A stretch of DNA of 23,373 nucleotides. It comes from JAUIBE01 sp035267185 (GTDB lineage Bacteria > Pseudomonadota > Gammaproteobacteria > Xanthomonadales > SZUA-36). Positions 8,455-16,030 of the stretch are shown piece by piece. The notes under the pieces were generated by a model, which saw only the letters and a list, made by a program, of their open reading frames with translations, was not told the origin of the DNA and did no database searches. A program made the translations under genes and the position numbers. Location of the stretch: assembly GCA_035267185.1 (NCBI GenBank), contig DATFLY010000168.1, forward strand, positions 1 to 23,373, written 5' to 3'. Within the stretch, counting starts at the first letter, position 1; each line of letters opens with the position of its first letter.

Positions 8455-9423
8455 GTGACCGCAATTCTGATAGAACCCCCTGGTTCTCCCCTATCTACAT
8501 TCCTGGATTTTCCACTGGTGACCGACCTGGACAACCTCGAGGCTGATTTCGCCATCCTGGGCATTCCTTTCGGTATGCCCTACTCGCCCTCAGAAATGGC
8601 CAATGAGCAAAGCCGGGCGCCGGATGCCATTCGGCAGGTACGCAACAAGCTGATGGCTGACTACACCAGGAATCATTTCGACTGGGACCTGGGTGGACCC
8701 TTGCTTGATGGCCGGGATATCAAGGTGGTCGATTGCGGCAATGTCACGGCAGATATGGCTGACCACAGGCAGCACTACATCCGTGCTGAACAGGCAGCGC
8801 GAAGAATATTCAGAGCCGGCGCCACGCTGGTGACACTGGGTGGTGATCACGGCATCCCGATCCCCGTGATGCGTGCGCTGGAAGTCTTCGACAAGAAAAT
8901 CACGCTGGTGCATGTCGATGCCCACCTGGATTGGCGGGACGAGGTCAATGGCGAACCGGAAGGCTATTCCAGCCCGATCAGAAGGGCTGCAGAAATGCCA
9001 TGGATTGGTGACATCATCCAGATCGGAATGCGGGGTATTGGCAGCGCCAGAACCGGCGAAGTCGAAGACGCCCGAGCGCACGGAGCCCGGATCATCTCGG
9101 CTTACGAAATGCACGAAATGGGCATGGATGCAGTGCTGGAACACATCCCCGATGGCGGGCCTTACTACCTGACGATTGACGCAGACGGCATTGACCCAAC
9201 CATTATGCCTGCCGTGCTGGCACCAACGCCGGGTGGAATGGATTGGCTGCAACTACGAAAGCTCCTCCATGGGCTGGTTGCGAAGGGGCCGGTGCTGGGG
9301 ATGGACCTGGTCGAAATTGCACCCAGCCATGACGTGGGTGATATGACCCTGATTTACGCCGAGCGGGCCATTTGCAACTTCATCGGGGCTTCAGTTCGCG
9401 CCAGGCATCGTCAGAGCTTGTAA
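8455..9423 (+). CDS. Ureohydrolase (agmatinase/guanidino-acid hydrolase family)
   Basis: Protein of 322 residues from GTG, with AGAGAAGA a few bases upstream. It is a cytoplasmic, binuclear manganese-type hydrolase that releases urea from a guanidino compound. All six expected metal ligands are visible: GGDH (His132), DAHLD (Asp155, His157, Asp159) and DADGIDP (Asp242, Asp244); a late DLVEIAPSHD (with the usual E-x-x-P-x-x-D pattern) completes the active site. The length is normal. Unusual is the segment after the second metal motif, which reads MPAVLAPTPGGM where classical agmatinases have APGTGTPxxGG. That loop lines the substrate pocket, so the substrate may be another guanidino acid rather than agmatine; no speA- or putrescine-pathway gene is adjacent to help. 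It is transcribed away from the receptor and converges with the hydrolase gene 18 bases downstream. Confidence 0.9.
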   Translation: MTAILIEPPGSPLSTFLDFPLVTDLDNLEADFAILGIPFGMPYSPSEMANEQSRAPDAIRQVRNKLMADYTRNHFDWDLGGPLLDGRDIKVVDCGNVTADMADHRQHYIRAEQAARRIFRAGATLVTLGGDHGIPIPVMRALEVFDKKITLVHVDAHLDWRDEVNGEPEGYSSPIRRAAEMPWIGDIIQIGMRGIGSARTGEVEDARAHGARIISAYEMHEMGMDAVLEHIPDGGPYYLTIDADGIDPTIMPAVLAPTPGGMDWLQLRKLLHGLVAKGPVLGMDLVEIAPSHDVGDMTLIYAERAICNFIGASVRARHRQSL

Positions 9424-9446
9424 TAAAGTCCTCTGAGCCCTTTATT
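9422..9446. repeat. AT-rich inverted repeat between convergent genes
   Basis: AATAAAG and CTTTATT are separated by 11 bases and span the stop codons of both convergent genes (ureohydrolase and alpha/beta hydrolase). It could help end transcription in both directions, but the stem is AT-rich and short, so a terminator call is weak. Confidence 0.3.
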
Positions 9447-10338
9447 CAAGGCGATCGAGAAAGTCATCGATTGCCTCACGAGCTACAGGTTCATCAAGCG
9501 TTGGAGCGTGACCACGGCCCGGCACGCCGACAACTTTCATACCGGGTTTGAGTTCCCGCATAGTAGCCAGGGTTTCCGGTTCCAGGATGTCCGAAAGCTC
9601 TCCCCTGATGACCAATAAAGGCATGTCCATTTGTTTAAAGTTATCCCAGGGGTCCAGGTTAAGGCCCTTGAGACGCCGCACTCCAATTCGCTGCAGGAGC
9701 CGCACCAGCCCCATGGATTTCATGACATGGCGCAATGCATCACCGATGGCGGGATCGTAATCAGGCTCTGGCCGGCCATCTTCTCCTTCCCGCCAGGCGA
9801 GCCTGACCTGTCGTGCCCAGAATGCTGAGTCCTCGTCCGGGTATGCCAATTCGTAATTCTTGCAGGTCACATCAGCCGCGACTTCCCAGGAAGACTGGGG
9901 CGGTGTGCGACCAACGTATTCAAGGAGCCGCGTCTGAGCGGCGACTGGCACATGAGGTCCAACGTCGTTCAGGACCACGCCGCGCAGGCGGTCGGGCTGC
10001 TGGTCCGCCATGATCATGGCCATGATTCCGCCCAGCGAAGTGCCAATAATTGCCGCACTTTCGATCCCGAGTGTGTCCATCAGGGTCCATGTGTCTTTCA
10101 CGTAGGTTGGCGGAAGATACTGTTTCCACCTGGGGTCACGGTCTGACTGCCCGCGGCCACGCAGATCCGGGGTGATCACCCGGTAACGATCGGCCAGGTG
10201 TTCTGCAAGTTTCTCGAAATCCTTGCAGTTACGGGTCAGGCCGGGAAGGCAGATGGCTGTTTCTGTGCCTTTTCCGTATTCGCGAAAATACAAGGACAGA
10301 CCATCGTAGGATGTGTAATGCCGTTCAATGTAGCTCAT
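9442..10338 (-). CDS. Cytoplasmic alpha/beta hydrolase, candidate hydroxyalkanoate-oligomer esterase
   Basis: Protein of 298 residues, no signal peptide. It has the complete alpha/beta hydrolase plan: CLPGLTRN (30-37, oxyanion), ITPDLRGRGQSDRDP (55-69), nucleophile elbow GTSLGG (Ser101), acid in RGELSDIL (Asp250), and GRGHAPTLDEP with catalytic His277. The start ATG overlaps the stop of the upstream acyl-CoA ligase gene as ATGA, so the two are translationally coupled and form the end of the receptor-ligase-hydrolase unit. The family cleaves esters, lactones and C-C bonds. Inference from the divergent PHB depolymerase and 3-hydroxybutyrate dehydrogenase: it may hydrolyse oligomers or CoA thioesters of 3-hydroxyalkanoates in the cytoplasm. 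A thioesterase or unrelated esterase role remains possible. Confidence 0.88.
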   Translation of the reverse strand: MSYIERHYTSYDGLSLYFREYGKGTETAICLPGLTRNCKDFEKLAEHLADRYRVITPDLRGRGQSDRDPRWKQYLPPTYVKDTWTLMDTLGIESAAIIGTSLGGIMAMIMADQQPDRLRGVVLNDVGPHVPVAAQTRLLEYVGRTPPQSSWEVAADVTCKNYELAYPDEDSAFWARQVRLAWREGEDGRPEPDYDPAIGDALRHVMKSMGLVRLLQRIGVRRLKGLNLDPWDNFKQMDMPLLVIRGELSDILEPETLATMRELKPGMKVVGVPGRGHAPTLDEPVAREAIDDFLDRLE

Positions 10339-11924
10339 GTCCTGGAAACTTCCTCCGGCCCTTCAGTCAGCCAGTTGCGGTAAAGGCCGCGCAATTCACG
10401 TTTAAGAACTTTCCCATTGGCATTGCGGGGCAATTCTGACACGAATTCTAGCCCCGCAAGGCGCTGGTGCTTGCCAACACGCTGATTGGTCCAGGCACAC
10501 AAATCCCGGGCGCCAATTAAATTGCTGTCTCCGACCACGATTGCCAGGGGCGATTCACCCCACTTTTCGCTGTCAATGCCCACGACGGCCGTCTCGGTTA
10601 CTGCCGGATGGTCAAGGAGTACACTTTCAATATCCGCGGGGTATATATTCTGGCCACCGGAAATAATCAGGTCCTTCTTGCGGTCAACCAGATAAAGATA
10701 ACCTGCTTCGTCCAGTCGGCCAATGTCGCCTGTACGCAGCCAGTGCCTGCCTTGCTCATCCATCCACAAGGCTTCTTTGTTGGCGTCGGGCCGATCATGG
10801 TAGCCGACCATCAGGTGCCTGCAACGTCCGACAATCTCGCCGGCCTCGCCCGCGGCGCAGGGATTGTCATCCTTGTCGAGGATCATCAGGTCAGTGCCCA
10901 TCAGGGGTTTGCCAACACTGGCCGGGCGCGCCCGCGCCTGTTCCGGCTCAAGCGTCGTGATCACACCCTCGGTCAGGCCATAAAGTTCAACCAGCCCGGG
11001 CGCCAGCCTGTCCATGATTTCCAGCTTCAGTTCCTGTGCCAGGGGCGAACCGCAGCACATCAGGCTCTTGATTGAGCTCACATCAAACTGCTCGAAATCA
11101 GGCTCACCCAGGATATGCCGGAATTGCAGCGGCACCATGGCTGAATGTGTTACCTGATGTTCCTGCACCAGGCGCAGCCATTCTCCTGCTTCGAAGGCCG
11201 GCATCACGATGATCGTGCCACCTGTCAACAGCGTGCAACCCATTCCGGCCCAGGAAATGTTTGAAAACAGGCCTATTGAGCAGAGGTTGACTGTCGCACG
11301 GTCATACCGCAAGGCAAGTGCGAGGTCGTAAAACCAATCCAGTCTGCGGCGGTGGCTGTGAACAATACCCTTGGGCTGTCCGGTTGTCCCGGAAGAGTAG
11401 ATGATGTTGCACTCGTCATCGTCGGCCAGCGCGACTTCAGGATCCTGGTCTGACTGCGATTCAATCCAACCGGCATAGTCCTTCCAACCGGAGGGCCCGG
11501 GACCAGCCACGATCCAGGCACCATCCACGACACTCCGCATCTCACCGCGATGTCCATCCAGCCGGGATGCGTGGTCGGCGCTCGCGAATACTCCACGAGC
11601 ACCGGCATCTCTAATCATGGCAGCCAGGCTGGATTCGGTCACGAGGGTATTGAGTGGTACGGTAGCGCATCCAGCAATAATGATTCCAAACATCACCACC
11701 ACCATGTCGGCGCTATTGGACATCAGCACCGCGACACGGTCGCCTTTGCGTATTCCGATTGAGTCGAGGCCATTGGCAACCTGGCAGGCGCGGTCATGAA
11801 ATTCGCGCCAGCTCAGGGTGCGATCCCCGAAGACTATTGCAGGGCGATCACCCTGCCACTTCGCGTTGAGCGCAATGACCTCGGGCAGAAGAGGCGGCGG
11901 TGCCTGGAGCTTGGTATGGCTCAC
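10335..11924 (-). CDS. AMP-forming acyl-CoA ligase (ANL superfamily)
   Basis: Protein of 529 residues from GTG; a TGA three codons upstream rules out an earlier start, and the N-terminus matches where such enzymes begin. All core motifs are present: P-loop SSGTTGQPKG (177-186), YGLTEG (315-320), RTGD (397-400) followed by DRKKDLIISGGQNIYPADIE (the hinge), and the C-terminal PRNANGKVLKREL with catalytic Lys505. It turns a carboxylic acid, ATP and CoA into acyl-CoA, AMP and PPi in the cytoplasm. The size is that of medium/long-chain or cyclohexanecarboxylate-type ligases, not the roughly 650-residue acetoacetyl-CoA synthetase. It starts 33 bases after the receptor's stop and overlaps the hydrolase gene by four bases. 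Inference: it activates a hydroxy- or keto-acid released by the locus (3-hydroxybutyrate, a longer 3-hydroxyacid, or acetoacetate). Confidence 0.93.
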   Translation of the reverse strand: MSHTKLQAPPPLLPEVIALNAKWQGDRPAIVFGDRTLSWREFHDRACQVANGLDSIGIRKGDRVAVLMSNSADMVVVMFGIIIAGCATVPLNTLVTESSLAAMIRDAGARGVFASADHASRLDGHRGEMRSVVDGAWIVAGPGPSGWKDYAGWIESQSDQDPEVALADDDECNIIYSSGTTGQPKGIVHSHRRRLDWFYDLALALRYDRATVNLCSIGLFSNISWAGMGCTLLTGGTIIVMPAFEAGEWLRLVQEHQVTHSAMVPLQFRHILGEPDFEQFDVSSIKSLMCCGSPLAQELKLEIMDRLAPGLVELYGLTEGVITTLEPEQARARPASVGKPLMGTDLMILDKDDNPCAAGEAGEIVGRCRHLMVGYHDRPDANKEALWMDEQGRHWLRTGDIGRLDEAGYLYLVDRKKDLIISGGQNIYPADIESVLLDHPAVTETAVVGIDSEKWGESPLAIVVGDSNLIGARDLCAWTNQRVGKHQRLAGLEFVSELPRNANGKVLKRELRGLYRNWLTEGPEEVSRT

Positions 11925-11957
11925 CGGAGCTCAGGTTATCTCGCAAGACCCCACAGG

Positions 11958-14189
11958 TCAGTAGCGGTATTCCATCGTCACCGTCCAGGTTTGCGGATCG
12001 CCGTAATATCCGGTCTGGACGTTGGCCACGCTGCGGAAGTCCTGACCCTCGGTCTTGTAAACCTCGTCGGTGGCGTTCTTGATGCCTCCGGTCAGCGACC
12101 AGTGCTGATCCGCACTGGTCCAGTTGACCCAGCCATTGAACACCCAGTACGAGTCTTGCACCAGTGCCGGCGTGTTCTCGACGCTCAGCTGCATCTCGTC
12201 GCGAAATTGTGCATCCGCGCCGAAATTCAGGGTGCCACCACCAGAAAGATCAATGGTGTAGATGCCGGCGTAGCGCATGGTCCATTCTGGCGAGAAGGCC
12301 GGTTCATCCGGGATGCCATCGGCTCCGCTGAATCCACCTGCGCCGTACTTGGAGTCCAGGTAACCCACCTGCGCGGAAAGCTGCAAAGGATCGACCGGCA
12401 CCCAGACCAGTTCAACTTCCGCGCCTGCGATGTCGAGCTCAGCAGCGTTCAGGACCGGGAAAGTGGCGTCGAGACCCTCGCCCAGCGATACGCGTGCCTG
12501 GAAATCGTCATACTGGCTCCAGAACACCGCGTAGTTTGCCTGCAGGCGGCCATCCGCCATGCTGGTCTTGGCGCCGAATTCCAGGGTCCAGACTTCTTCT
12601 GGCTCGAAGGCGCTCTGGTCAGCAGGCGTGTTGGCACGGCCATTAAACCCGCCGCTCTTGAAGCCTTTAGCCAGGCGGCCATAGAGGTGAGTGTTGTCAC
12701 TCATGGCATAGTCGAGCGTAACGGTAGGTGTCCAGGAACTCCAGTTGTCGGAGTCATTGAACTGAAACTGGGGGTCAGAGTCACCCAGGACATTGCTGAA
12801 CAGGCTGGTTGTGCGGAAATAATCCTTGTCTTCGTCCGTGTATCGAATTCCCAGCCCCAGGGTCCAGCGGTCTGCAAATGTCCAGTCGACCTGTCCAAAT
12901 GCCGCGTAACTGGTTGTCTCCAGGTCATCATCGATTGTGCGGAACGCGTCGACAGGAAATCCATTGAAAAGCAACCAGTCGTCTGCGTCAGCGTACTGGT
13001 GGCTGGGTATTTCCTCGTTGAGGTAATACAAGCCGGCAACCCAGTTGACATTGCTGCCGTTGTCACCCAAAAGTTGGAATTCCTGTGTGAACTGCTCCTG
13101 GTCAATGCCCACGAAAACATCGCCAAGTTCCCATTCGGTGGCATCAATATCGATATAGAGATCGGCGTCGAGCTCCCGGGAAGCGGTGATTGATTTGAAG
13201 CTCAGCTGGTCATTGATTTCCCAGTTGATGGTCATCGAAAGGCCGGAATTTTCAACCTTCTGCCCCTCATCACCAGTGAAAGAGGTCTGCGACTCGAAAT
13301 TCCACTCGCCGGTCGGTGCCAACTGCCGAATCACCGGCAGGCCGGTCCCGAGGTCTATACTGACGATCGCCGCCTCGGCACGCCCAAGCGTCAGCGCCAC
13401 ATCCTCGTCACTATAATCAGCAGCGAACACGATATTGACATCGTCGCTGACGTCCCACCTGGCCTTGAGGCGGGCTACCGTGGTGTCCTCGTCGTTGTAT
13501 TCCCTGCCGGTTACCGGGTCGGTTACAAAGCCGTCGCGTTCGTCATACAAAACGCTAAGCGACATGGCGAAATTGTCGCTCAGAGGCCCGGAAAGATAAC
13601 CGGCTGCCTGGAAACGGCTGTAATCGCCAAACGTGACTCCGGCCCGGGCTTCAAATTCCTGACCCGGCGTGTGGGTAATCAGGCGAATGGCGCCACCCGG
13701 CGTGTTCTTGCCATAAAGCGTTCCCTGAGGACCACGCAAAACCTCGACGCGTTCGACATCGTAGAGCTTGAACATGGCGCCCTGGATGCGTGACATGTAG
13801 ACATCATCCACGTAAATGCCAACGGCGGGATCGAACGACTGCAGCGCGTCCGGCTGCCCCACGCCACGAATGAAAGCATTGACGCTTGAATTCGAGCCTC
13901 GACCCTGCACCAGGTTGAGGTTGGGAACGGCGCCCTGGATCGAATCCAGGTTGTCAGCCTGCAACGCGGCAAGCTCCGCCCCGGTGAATGCAGTGATGGC
14001 CATGGGCACTTCCTGCAAAGTCTGTTCACGGCGTGTGGCCGTAACGATCACTTCTTCGAGCTGCAAACTCCCTTCCTGATCCTGGGCAAAACCAGGCATC
14101 GAAATGCCAAGGGCAGAAACTATGGCGACAGCCAGCGCACTTCGGCGCACCAGCCCACCCGTTTTGGAAGATGGAATTTGTTTCATCAT
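11958..14189 (-). CDS. TonB-dependent outer-membrane receptor of the hydroxyalkanoate locus
   Basis: Protein of 743 residues; GAGG stands about 9 bases before the ATG at 14189. The signal peptide ends GFA|QDQ (35/36). LEEVIVTATRREQTLQEVPMA (44-64) leads the plug domain, which contains GIYVDDVYMSR and RVEVLRGPQGTLYGKNTPGGAI (about 135-165). A beta-barrel follows with GRLAKGFKSGGFNGR, EVWTLEFGAKTSMADGR and a final strand TVTMEYRY ending in an aromatic residue. It actively imports a ligand through the outer membrane with TonB/ExbBD. The ligand is not readable from sequence; I infer 3-hydroxybutyrate oligomers or related esters, because the gene heads an operon with an acyl-CoA ligase and a hydrolase and diverges from a depolymerase/dehydrogenase operon with shared operator-like sites. 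Its promoter is flanked by both copies of TCAAC-N4-GTTGA. Confidence 0.95.
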   Translation of the reverse strand: MMKQIPSSKTGGLVRRSALAVAIVSALGISMPGFAQDQEGSLQLEEVIVTATRREQTLQEVPMAITAFTGAELAALQADNLDSIQGAVPNLNLVQGRGSNSSVNAFIRGVGQPDALQSFDPAVGIYVDDVYMSRIQGAMFKLYDVERVEVLRGPQGTLYGKNTPGGAIRLITHTPGQEFEARAGVTFGDYSRFQAAGYLSGPLSDNFAMSLSVLYDERDGFVTDPVTGREYNDEDTTVARLKARWDVSDDVNIVFAADYSDEDVALTLGRAEAAIVSIDLGTGLPVIRQLAPTGEWNFESQTSFTGDEGQKVENSGLSMTINWEINDQLSFKSITASRELDADLYIDIDATEWELGDVFVGIDQEQFTQEFQLLGDNGSNVNWVAGLYYLNEEIPSHQYADADDWLLFNGFPVDAFRTIDDDLETTSYAAFGQVDWTFADRWTLGLGIRYTDEDKDYFRTTSLFSNVLGDSDPQFQFNDSDNWSSWTPTVTLDYAMSDNTHLYGRLAKGFKSGGFNGRANTPADQSAFEPEEVWTLEFGAKTSMADGRLQANYAVFWSQYDDFQARVSLGEGLDATFPVLNAAELDIAGAEVELVWVPVDPLQLSAQVGYLDSKYGAGGFSGADGIPDEPAFSPEWTMRYAGIYTIDLSGGGTLNFGADAQFRDEMQLSVENTPALVQDSYWVFNGWVNWTSADQHWSLTGGIKNATDEVYKTEGQDFRSVANVQTGYYGDPQTWTVTMEYRY

Positions 14190-14211
14190 CGACGGTGCCT
14201 CAATTGTAATT

Positions 14212-14225
14212 TCAACAAATGTTGA
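14212..14225. promoter_or_regulatory. Operator-like inverted repeat, copy 1 (TCAAC-AAAT-GTTGA)
   Basis: Perfect inverted repeat (TCAACA-AA-TGTTGA). It lies at about +10 to +23 of the predicted receptor transcript, where a bound repressor would block elongation or clearance. The same TCAAC-N4-GTTGA pattern recurs 66 bases away, which argues for a real binding site; the adjacent tetR gene supplies the likely protein. Confidence 0.7.
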
Positions 14226-14241
14226 GTTGACAAGTGACCAG

Positions 14242-14271
14242 ATTAAAACCCCGCATGGCGTCTTCTGTCAA
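14242..14271 (-). promoter_or_regulatory. Predicted sigma70 promoter of the receptor-ligase-hydrolase unit
   Basis: Minus strand: TTGACA (14271-14266), 18-base spacer, TTTAAT (14247-14242). This is a consensus -35 and a five-of-six -10, giving a start near 14235 and a leader of about 45 bases before the receptor ATG. Operator copy 2 lies just upstream of the -35, and copy 1 lies just downstream of the start. Confidence 0.65.
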
Positions 14272-14277
14272 GAAAAA

Positions 14278-14293
14278 TTCAACAGTAGTTGAA
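14278..14293. promoter_or_regulatory. Operator-like inverted repeat, copy 2 (TTCAAC-AGTA-GTTGAA)
   Basis: Perfect 6-4-6 inverted repeat with the same TCAAC-N4-GTTGA core as copy 1; the centres are 67 bases apart, about 6.4 helical turns. Its right arm overlaps the -35 of the predicted tetR promoter, and it sits at about -43 to -58 of the receptor promoter. A protein bound here could control both directions, which fits autoregulation by the TetR protein. Confidence 0.7.
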
Positions 14294-14318
14294 AAAAATC
14301 CACAATCATGGTTCTAAT
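14289..14318 (+). promoter_or_regulatory. Predicted sigma70 promoter of the tetR-depolymerase-MFS-dehydrogenase unit
   Basis: TTGAAA (14289-14294), 18-base spacer, TCTAAT (14313-14318): each box matches consensus in five of six positions. The -10 covers an upstream in-frame ATG (14308), so translation is more likely to begin at 14350, about 25 bases after the predicted transcript start. Confidence 0.55.
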
Positions 14319-14349
14319 GTCACCCCGGATACCTCAGAGCGACGCCTGC

Positions 14350-15018
14350 ATGGCCGAAAAGAAACCCCACAAATCCCGCAAGGACAGGATCATCGAAGTC
14401 GCTGAGCGCCTGTTTGCCAGGAGCGGTTATGATGGCGTGTCACTGCGCCAGATCACCCGGGAGGCCGGCGTTGATGTTGCTTTGGTCAAATACCACTTTG
14501 GCAACAAGCAGGGACTGTTCGATGCGCTTTTGAAACGCCGCGCAGACATTCTGAACCGGGAACGTCTCGAAGCCCTCGACCTTGTTCTTGAGCGCAACAA
14601 TCCTGCGCCTGTTGAAGACATTATCGATGCGTTCACCCACCCCATTCTCAATGAGATCGTGGGCGAGGATGAATCCTGGCGACATTATTTCGGCCTCCTG
14701 GCACAGGTCAACAACAACCCCGAGTGGGGTGGTCAAACCATGTCCCGGTATTTCGATCCGCTGGTCAGCCGGTTCATTCAGGCGTTGCGTGATGCCCTTC
14801 CCGACAGTGACGATGTCGACATTTACTGGTGCTATCACTTTCTTTCCGGGGCGCTGACCCTGACCTTCGCAGACACCAAGCGCATCGACGCACTTTCCGG
14901 CGGTCTGTGCCAGTCATCAGACTTTGAAAGCGTTCATAAACGAATGGTGCCTTTCATTGCAGCAGGCTTCAGGGCCGTTTGTTCGGACTTATCCGGCCCG
15001 GCCATGGACGAGGATTAA
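14350..15018 (+). CDS. TetR/AcrR-family transcriptional regulator
   Basis: Protein of 222 residues from ATG at 14350. An earlier in-frame ATG (14308) lies inside the predicted promoter and would add 14 unlike residues, so it is not favoured. The N-terminal helix-turn-helix domain is clear: SRKDRIIEVAERLFARSGYDGVSL (about 9-32), then RQITREAGVDVALVKYHFGNKQGLFDALL (33-61), the YHFGNK signature of the recognition-helix end. The C-terminal ligand/dimer domain is helical and unassigned. TetR proteins bind short inverted repeats as dimers and let go when a ligand binds. It is first in a unit with depolymerase, transporter and dehydrogenase and is divergent from the receptor unit. I infer that it recognises TCAAC-N4-GTTGA and responds to a 3-hydroxyacid, oligomer or CoA derivative. 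Confidence 0.93.
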   Translation: MAEKKPHKSRKDRIIEVAERLFARSGYDGVSLRQITREAGVDVALVKYHFGNKQGLFDALLKRRADILNRERLEALDLVLERNNPAPVEDIIDAFTHPILNEIVGEDESWRHYFGLLAQVNNNPEWGGQTMSRYFDPLVSRFIQALRDALPDSDDVDIYWCYHFLSGALTLTFADTKRIDALSGGLCQSSDFESVHKRMVPFIAAGFRAVCSDLSGPAMDED

Positions 15019-15025
15019 TCTCATC

Positions 15026-16030
15026 ATGCAAAATCAGAATTCCAACAAATATAGAGCCGTGCTCAACAGCATCTTTGGTTTCGCGATTTTTTTCACATTC
15101 TCGGCGCATTCTGATACCCCAGTGGCCGGAATCGATCCCGACCGAATCACCATTTCAGGGGTTTCATCCGGGGCCAACATGGCAAACCAGTTGCACCTGG
15201 CATTCCCGGAACTGTTTTCCGGGGTGGGCATGGTAGCCGGCGTTCCATGGGGTTGCGCTGAGGGTTCGCTGACAACCGCTTTCAGTCGCTGCATGGCCCA
15301 GGCGGGAGACAATCTCGATGCCCAGTCGCTGCTCAATGACCTGTCTGCAGCTGAAGAAAATGGCGCCATCGGAAACCAGGCGTTGTTGGCAGACGACCGT
15401 GCGTGGTTGTTTCACGGGCAGCTCGATACGGTGGTTGGGCAAACAGTTATGGATGCTGCAGCCGGACTTTATCGCGAACTACTGCCACCCGCGAATGTGA
15501 ATTACGTGACCGAAATCGAGGCGGCTCATAATTTCCCGACCCTCAGTGAGGGCTCCGCGTGCGATGCTACCGAAGCGCCATATCTTGGCAACTGCAATTA
15601 CGATACGGCAGGCCAGATCCTGCAGTTCCTGTATCCGGAGATTGAAGCTGCGGACCACCAGCCAGTTACAAGTCCGATTGAGGTTGCGATCTCCGGTGAA
15701 AGCGCGGGCATAGGAAATGCCGCCTGGTTGTATATCCCGCCAGGCTGTGAAACTCCAGATGCACAATGCGGCCTTCACCTGGTGCTCCATGGTTGCAGCC
15801 AGTCACACGCCCAGGTTGGTATGGATTTCATCACCGGCAGCGGATTCCTGCCATGGGCTGCCGGCAATGACATTGTCCTGGCCTTTCCCCAGGCAGTATC
15901 CAGTGCCGTCAACCCGCTGGCCTGCTGGGACTGGTGGGGCTACACCGGTGAGGATTATCTGTCACGAGACGGCGCACAACTTAACTTTCTTGCCCAATGG
16001 GTTCGCTCACTGGCCGGCCTGACCGAGTGA
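15026..16030 (+). CDS. phaZ: Exported type 2 short-chain-length PHA (PHB) depolymerase, catalytic domain only
   Basis: Protein of 334 residues from ATG at 15026, with GAGGA overlapping the end of tetR (7-base gap, likely coupled). The N-terminal signal is short (basic KYR, hydrophobic 11-25). The order of motifs is that of the type 2 depolymerase domain: lipase box early, SGVSSGANMANQLHLAFPE (Ser47) and GMVAGVPWGCAEG; acid FHGQLDTVV (Asp134); AAHNFPT (His168); and the oxyanion block late, LVLHGCSQ (His255), followed by FLPWAAGNDIVLAFPQA and NPLACWDWWGYTGEDY. Eight cysteines fit an exported, disulfide-bonded enzyme. It cleaves short-chain PHA esters to oligomers or 3-hydroxybutyrate. Unlike typical extracellular depolymerases it has no linker and no substrate-binding domain after the catalytic domain, so it may act on oligomers or amorphous polymer in the periplasm or at the cell surface. 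Confidence 0.92.
   Translation: MQNQNSNKYRAVLNSIFGFAIFFTFSAHSDTPVAGIDPDRITISGVSSGANMANQLHLAFPELFSGVGMVAGVPWGCAEGSLTTAFSRCMAQAGDNLDAQSLLNDLSAAEENGAIGNQALLADDRAWLFHGQLDTVVGQTVMDAAAGLYRELLPPANVNYVTEIEAAHNFPTLSEGSACDATEAPYLGNCNYDTAGQILQFLYPEIEAADHQPVTSPIEVAISGESAGIGNAAWLYIPPGCETPDAQCGLHLVLHGCSQSHAQVGMDFITGSGFLPWAAGNDIVLAFPQAVSSAVNPLACWDWWGYTGEDYLSRDGAQLNFLAQWVRSLAGLTE

Noticed and set aside
8590..9252. Minus-strand open frame (220 codons) inside the ureohydrolase gene
   Set aside because: The plus-strand frame carries all ureohydrolase metal motifs; the reverse frame has no recognisable features.
11796..13193. Long plus-strand open frame (465 codons) antisense to the receptor gene
   Set aside because: The opposite strand is a clear TonB-dependent receptor and ligase; the antisense translation has no family features and is explained by codon bias of the real genes.
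14308..14349. Upstream start for the TetR protein (ATG at 14308)
   Set aside because: It overlaps the predicted -10 box, lacks a ribosome site and adds residues before the normal TetR N-terminus.
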